Shown piece after piece: positions 62,407 to 64,000 of a stretch of DNA of 64,000 nucleotides. The notes below the pieces were generated by a model. That model was not told the origin of the DNA and made no database searches. It saw nothing but the letters and a program-made list of their open reading frames with translations. This stretch comes from ChocPot-Mid sp043804925 (GTDB taxonomy: Bacteria; Bacteroidota; Ignavibacteria; Kapaibacteriales; UBA2268): assembly GCA_043804925.1 (NCBI GenBank), contig JAZDIP010000036.1, positions 1-64,000 on the forward strand, in the 5' to 3' direction. Numbering within the stretch: position 1 is the first letter of the stretch; every line of letters starts with the position of its first letter. A program made the position numbers and the translations under genes.

Positions 62407-63357
62407 TTATCTTTCTATTTCAAATAAAGAACTGATTGACCTGTTGTCATGAGTTCTTACTATTGCTTCAGCAAGCATATCGGCAATTGTAACAACCTGA
62501 ATTTTTTTCGATTCTTTTTTTAAAGGTATCGTATCGGTGCAAAGTAGTTTGTTAAGTTCTTCGGTATTCTCGATTTTATCAATAGAATTTCCGGAAAGAA
62601 CAGGATGAACACAAACTCCGTATATTTCTTTAGCACCGGCATCTTTCAAAGCTTTAACGCAATTGATAAAGGTTGTACCCGTGTCAATCATATCGTCAAC
62701 AATGATGACGTCTTTGTCTTTTGGCTCACCGATAATATGCATTACCTCGGCAACATTATGAGATGGTCTCCTTTTGTCAATCAAAATCAGGTTTCCGCCC
62801 TGTCCCATACGTTTTGCATAAGCTCTTGCTGTTTTTGCACCGCCCACATCAGGTGAAGCAAATGACGGTTCTTTGATATTCAAAGAGTAGATTGCCTTTA
62901 TTAAGGCAGAAGAAGCATAAAGGTGATCCAGAGGAATATCAAAATAACCCTGGATTTGAGCAGAGTGTAAATCAATAGTAATGATTCTGTCGGCTCCGGC
63001 TCTCGTAAGCAAATTTGCAACCAACTTAGCAGTAATCGAAACTCTTGGCTGGTCTTTTCTGTCTTGCCTTGCATACCCAAAGTAAGGAATAACGGCTGTT
63101 ACTCTTTTTGCAGATGCTCTTTTGGCGGCATCTATAAGAATCAGCAGTTCCATTAAATTATCCGAATGAGAGTGAGTTGACTGTAAGATGAACAAATCAA
63201 CACCTCTGACATTTTCTTCAAATTTTGCCCATATTTCACCGTCACTGAAGTTACGTATTTTAACTTCAGACAGATGCAAGCCAAGATGCTCAGCAACTTT
63301 GGCTGCTAATATGGGATTTGACCTCCCCGAGGCAACTTTAAAATCAGGCATACTCAT
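62407..63357 (-). CDS. prs: Ribose-phosphate pyrophosphokinase
   Basis: Prs makes PRPP from ribose-5-phosphate and ATP, for nucleotide, His and Trp synthesis. Motifs are VASGRSNPILAAKVAEHLG, VIPYFGYARQDRKDQPRVS, TIDLHSAQIQGYFDIPLDHL, and the PRPP loop VIIVDDMIDTGTTF. At 316 residues it has the usual length. It is the first gene of the prs-rplY-pth cluster. A 14-bp tandem repeat and tRNA-Gln lie upstream on the same strand. Confidence 0.96.
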   Translation of the reverse strand: MSMPDFKVASGRSNPILAAKVAEHLGLHLSEVKIRNFSDGEIWAKFEENVRGVDLFILQSTHSHSDNLMELLILIDAAKRASAKRVTAVIPYFGYARQDRKDQPRVSITAKLVANLLTRAGADRIITIDLHSAQIQGYFDIPLDHLYASSALIKAIYSLNIKEPSFASPDVGGAKTARAYAKRMGQGGNLILIDKRRPSHNVAEVMHIIGEPKDKDVIIVDDMIDTGTTFINCVKALKDAGAKEIYGVCVHPVLSGNSIDKIENTEELNKLLCTDTIPLKKESKKIQVVTIADMLAEAIVRTHDNRSISSLFEIER

Positions 63358-63371
63358 TATCTTCTATTGTT

Positions 63372-63425
63372 CTATCTTCTGTTTTCTATCTTCTGTTTTC
63401 TATCTTCTGTTTTCTATCTTCTATA
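63372..63425. repeat. 14-bp tandem repeat before prs
   Basis: TATCTTCTGTTTTC is repeated about four times between tRNA-Gln and the prs start. It should lie in the 5' leader or promoter region of prs. Confidence 0.85.
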
Positions 63426-63429
63426 GCCG

Positions 63430-63501
63430 CTGGGATGGCAGGACTCGAACCTGCGAATGTCGGCTCCAAAGGCCGATGCCTTACCACTTGGCTACATCCC
63501 A
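63430..63501 (-). tRNA. tRNA-Gln (anticodon TTG)
   Basis: The minus strand folds as a cloverleaf. The acceptor stem starts U1-A72, as is usual for tRNA-Gln, and the discriminator is G. The anticodon stem TCGGC/GCCGA holds loop CTTTGGA, which gives anticodon TTG. The T-arm has TTCGAGT. No CCA is encoded. It lies upstream of prs on the same strand. Confidence 0.94.
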
Positions 63502-63854
63502 TCATTTCTTAAATTCAAGAACAACAAAATTAAGATTTTTTTTTGAGTTAAACAAATATTAATTGTGTTCAATTTTTAAACTTAGACTTTAAAATGCTAT
63601 CAATTTAATAAATGTAAGGTGATAATATTCAAATATTTGAATTTAATTATTTTTTTTTATATGATAAAATTATGACTCGGGCAGACGTTTTCAAAAGAGA
63701 AATAATTTTTAAGTTATTCGAGGTTTATTCCTAAAGAATTTCAAATGGTATAAAGAAGAAATTCCTTTACCTGAAATCACATGTTTTATTTCTGCATAAA
63801 TTTTGTTAATTTTATTGTTTGTTTATTGTTGAATATTATAAACCTAAACTGAAT
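63502..63854. other. Gene-free AT-rich stretch
   Basis: I see no gene, RNA or strong repeat here. Both tRNA-Gln (minus) and the partial gene at the edge (plus) must have their promoters in it. Confidence 0.5.
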
Positions 63855-64000
63855 ATGTCAAAAAAGAGAAAAAATAAACAGCAAACTGACAATGGTCAAC
63901 CTGTTGCAAACAGCAGACGGCAGACAACAGACTTCAAGAAGGGGATTAAGAAGGATGTTGGTAAATCAAGTGTCAGAAAGAAATTTGATAAGAACGAATT
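63855..64000 (+). CDS. Partial gene for a Lys-rich protein, cut by the window edge
   Basis: The visible 48 codons read MSKKRKNKQQTDNGQPVANS, then RRQTTDFKKGIKKDVGKSSV. The NSRRQTTD part is encoded by the CAGACGGCAGACAACAGAC repeat that also sits in two T9SS genes at 51.5 and 52.9 kb, in another frame. The highly basic start may be a disordered tail of a larger protein. It cannot be identified. Confidence 0.5.
   Translation, partial: MSKKRKNKQQTDNGQPVANSRRQTTDFKKGIKKDVGKSSVRKKFDKNE

Overview
The window falls into two compositionally different parts. Positions 1 to about 5.5 kb hold tRNA-Pro(CGG), a family-9 glycosyltransferase, Era and a compact diversity-generating retroelement (DGR) locus. 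They are embedded in dispersed repeats built around a GTTCAGG/CCTGAA core, and era has a textbook sigma70 promoter. From about 5.8 kb on, the DNA is visibly AT-richer and has the gene content of an FCB-group bacterium (Bacteroidota, Ignavibacteria or Kapabacteria-like). The evidence is at least six secreted proteins with type IX secretion (T9SS) C-terminal sorting domains, a GWxTD protein, a mitochondrial-type aconitase and a dockerin-like surface protein. The junction at 5.5-5.8 kb is repetitive. A genomic island, ordinary heterogeneity, or a metagenomic chimera are all possible.

The most notable system is the DGR at 3.9-5.5 kb on the minus strand. It has a secreted target gene ending in a variable repeat (VR), an Avd-type four-helix-bundle accessory gene, and a template repeat (TR). 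By my base-by-base alignment the 159-bp TR and VR differ at 22 positions. Twenty-one of these are adenines in the TR coding strand, which is the signature of adenine-specific retrohoming. They change 15 codons, mostly template Asn. No reverse transcriptase gene follows the TR, where it normally lies. An array of imperfect inverted repeats and a second four-helix-bundle gene occupy that place. The target reading frame is broken just upstream of the VR.

The right part, in order: a T9SS protein with BNR/YCF48 repeats, a PIN toxin-antitoxin pair and a broken HicB (5.8-8.8 kb); aconitase; a GWxTD protein, ispD and an LptF/LptG permease (11-15 kb); a minus-strand glycan operon with three GT4s, a GT2 and a methyltransferase, then glycogen synthase (15-22 kb); a TerB/SPOR-like membrane protein; a three-gene surface-protein cluster (23.7-29.9 kb); a TMTC-like TPR membrane protein and tilS; a large BNR/T9SS protein; a lipoprotein, YceI, MarR and another lipoprotein with candidate operators (37-39.7 kb); a response regulator, penicillin acylase homologue and epimerase; a GMPP-PMM-like fusion; PtsN-like and SufE proteins; DUF4160/DUF2442; two T9SS proteins; HicBA; a Kgd-type 2-oxoglutarate dehydrogenase; transposase and GxxExxY remnants; a T9SS esterase; FmdB; and the prs-rplY-pth cluster with tRNA-Gln upstream.

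Two genome-wide habits stand out in the right part. Short palindromic or microsatellite-like repeats that usually lie between genes also sit in frame inside genes, especially in loops of T9SS sorting domains. Three T9SS genes share a conserved upstream element of about 50 bp that looks like a common promoter.
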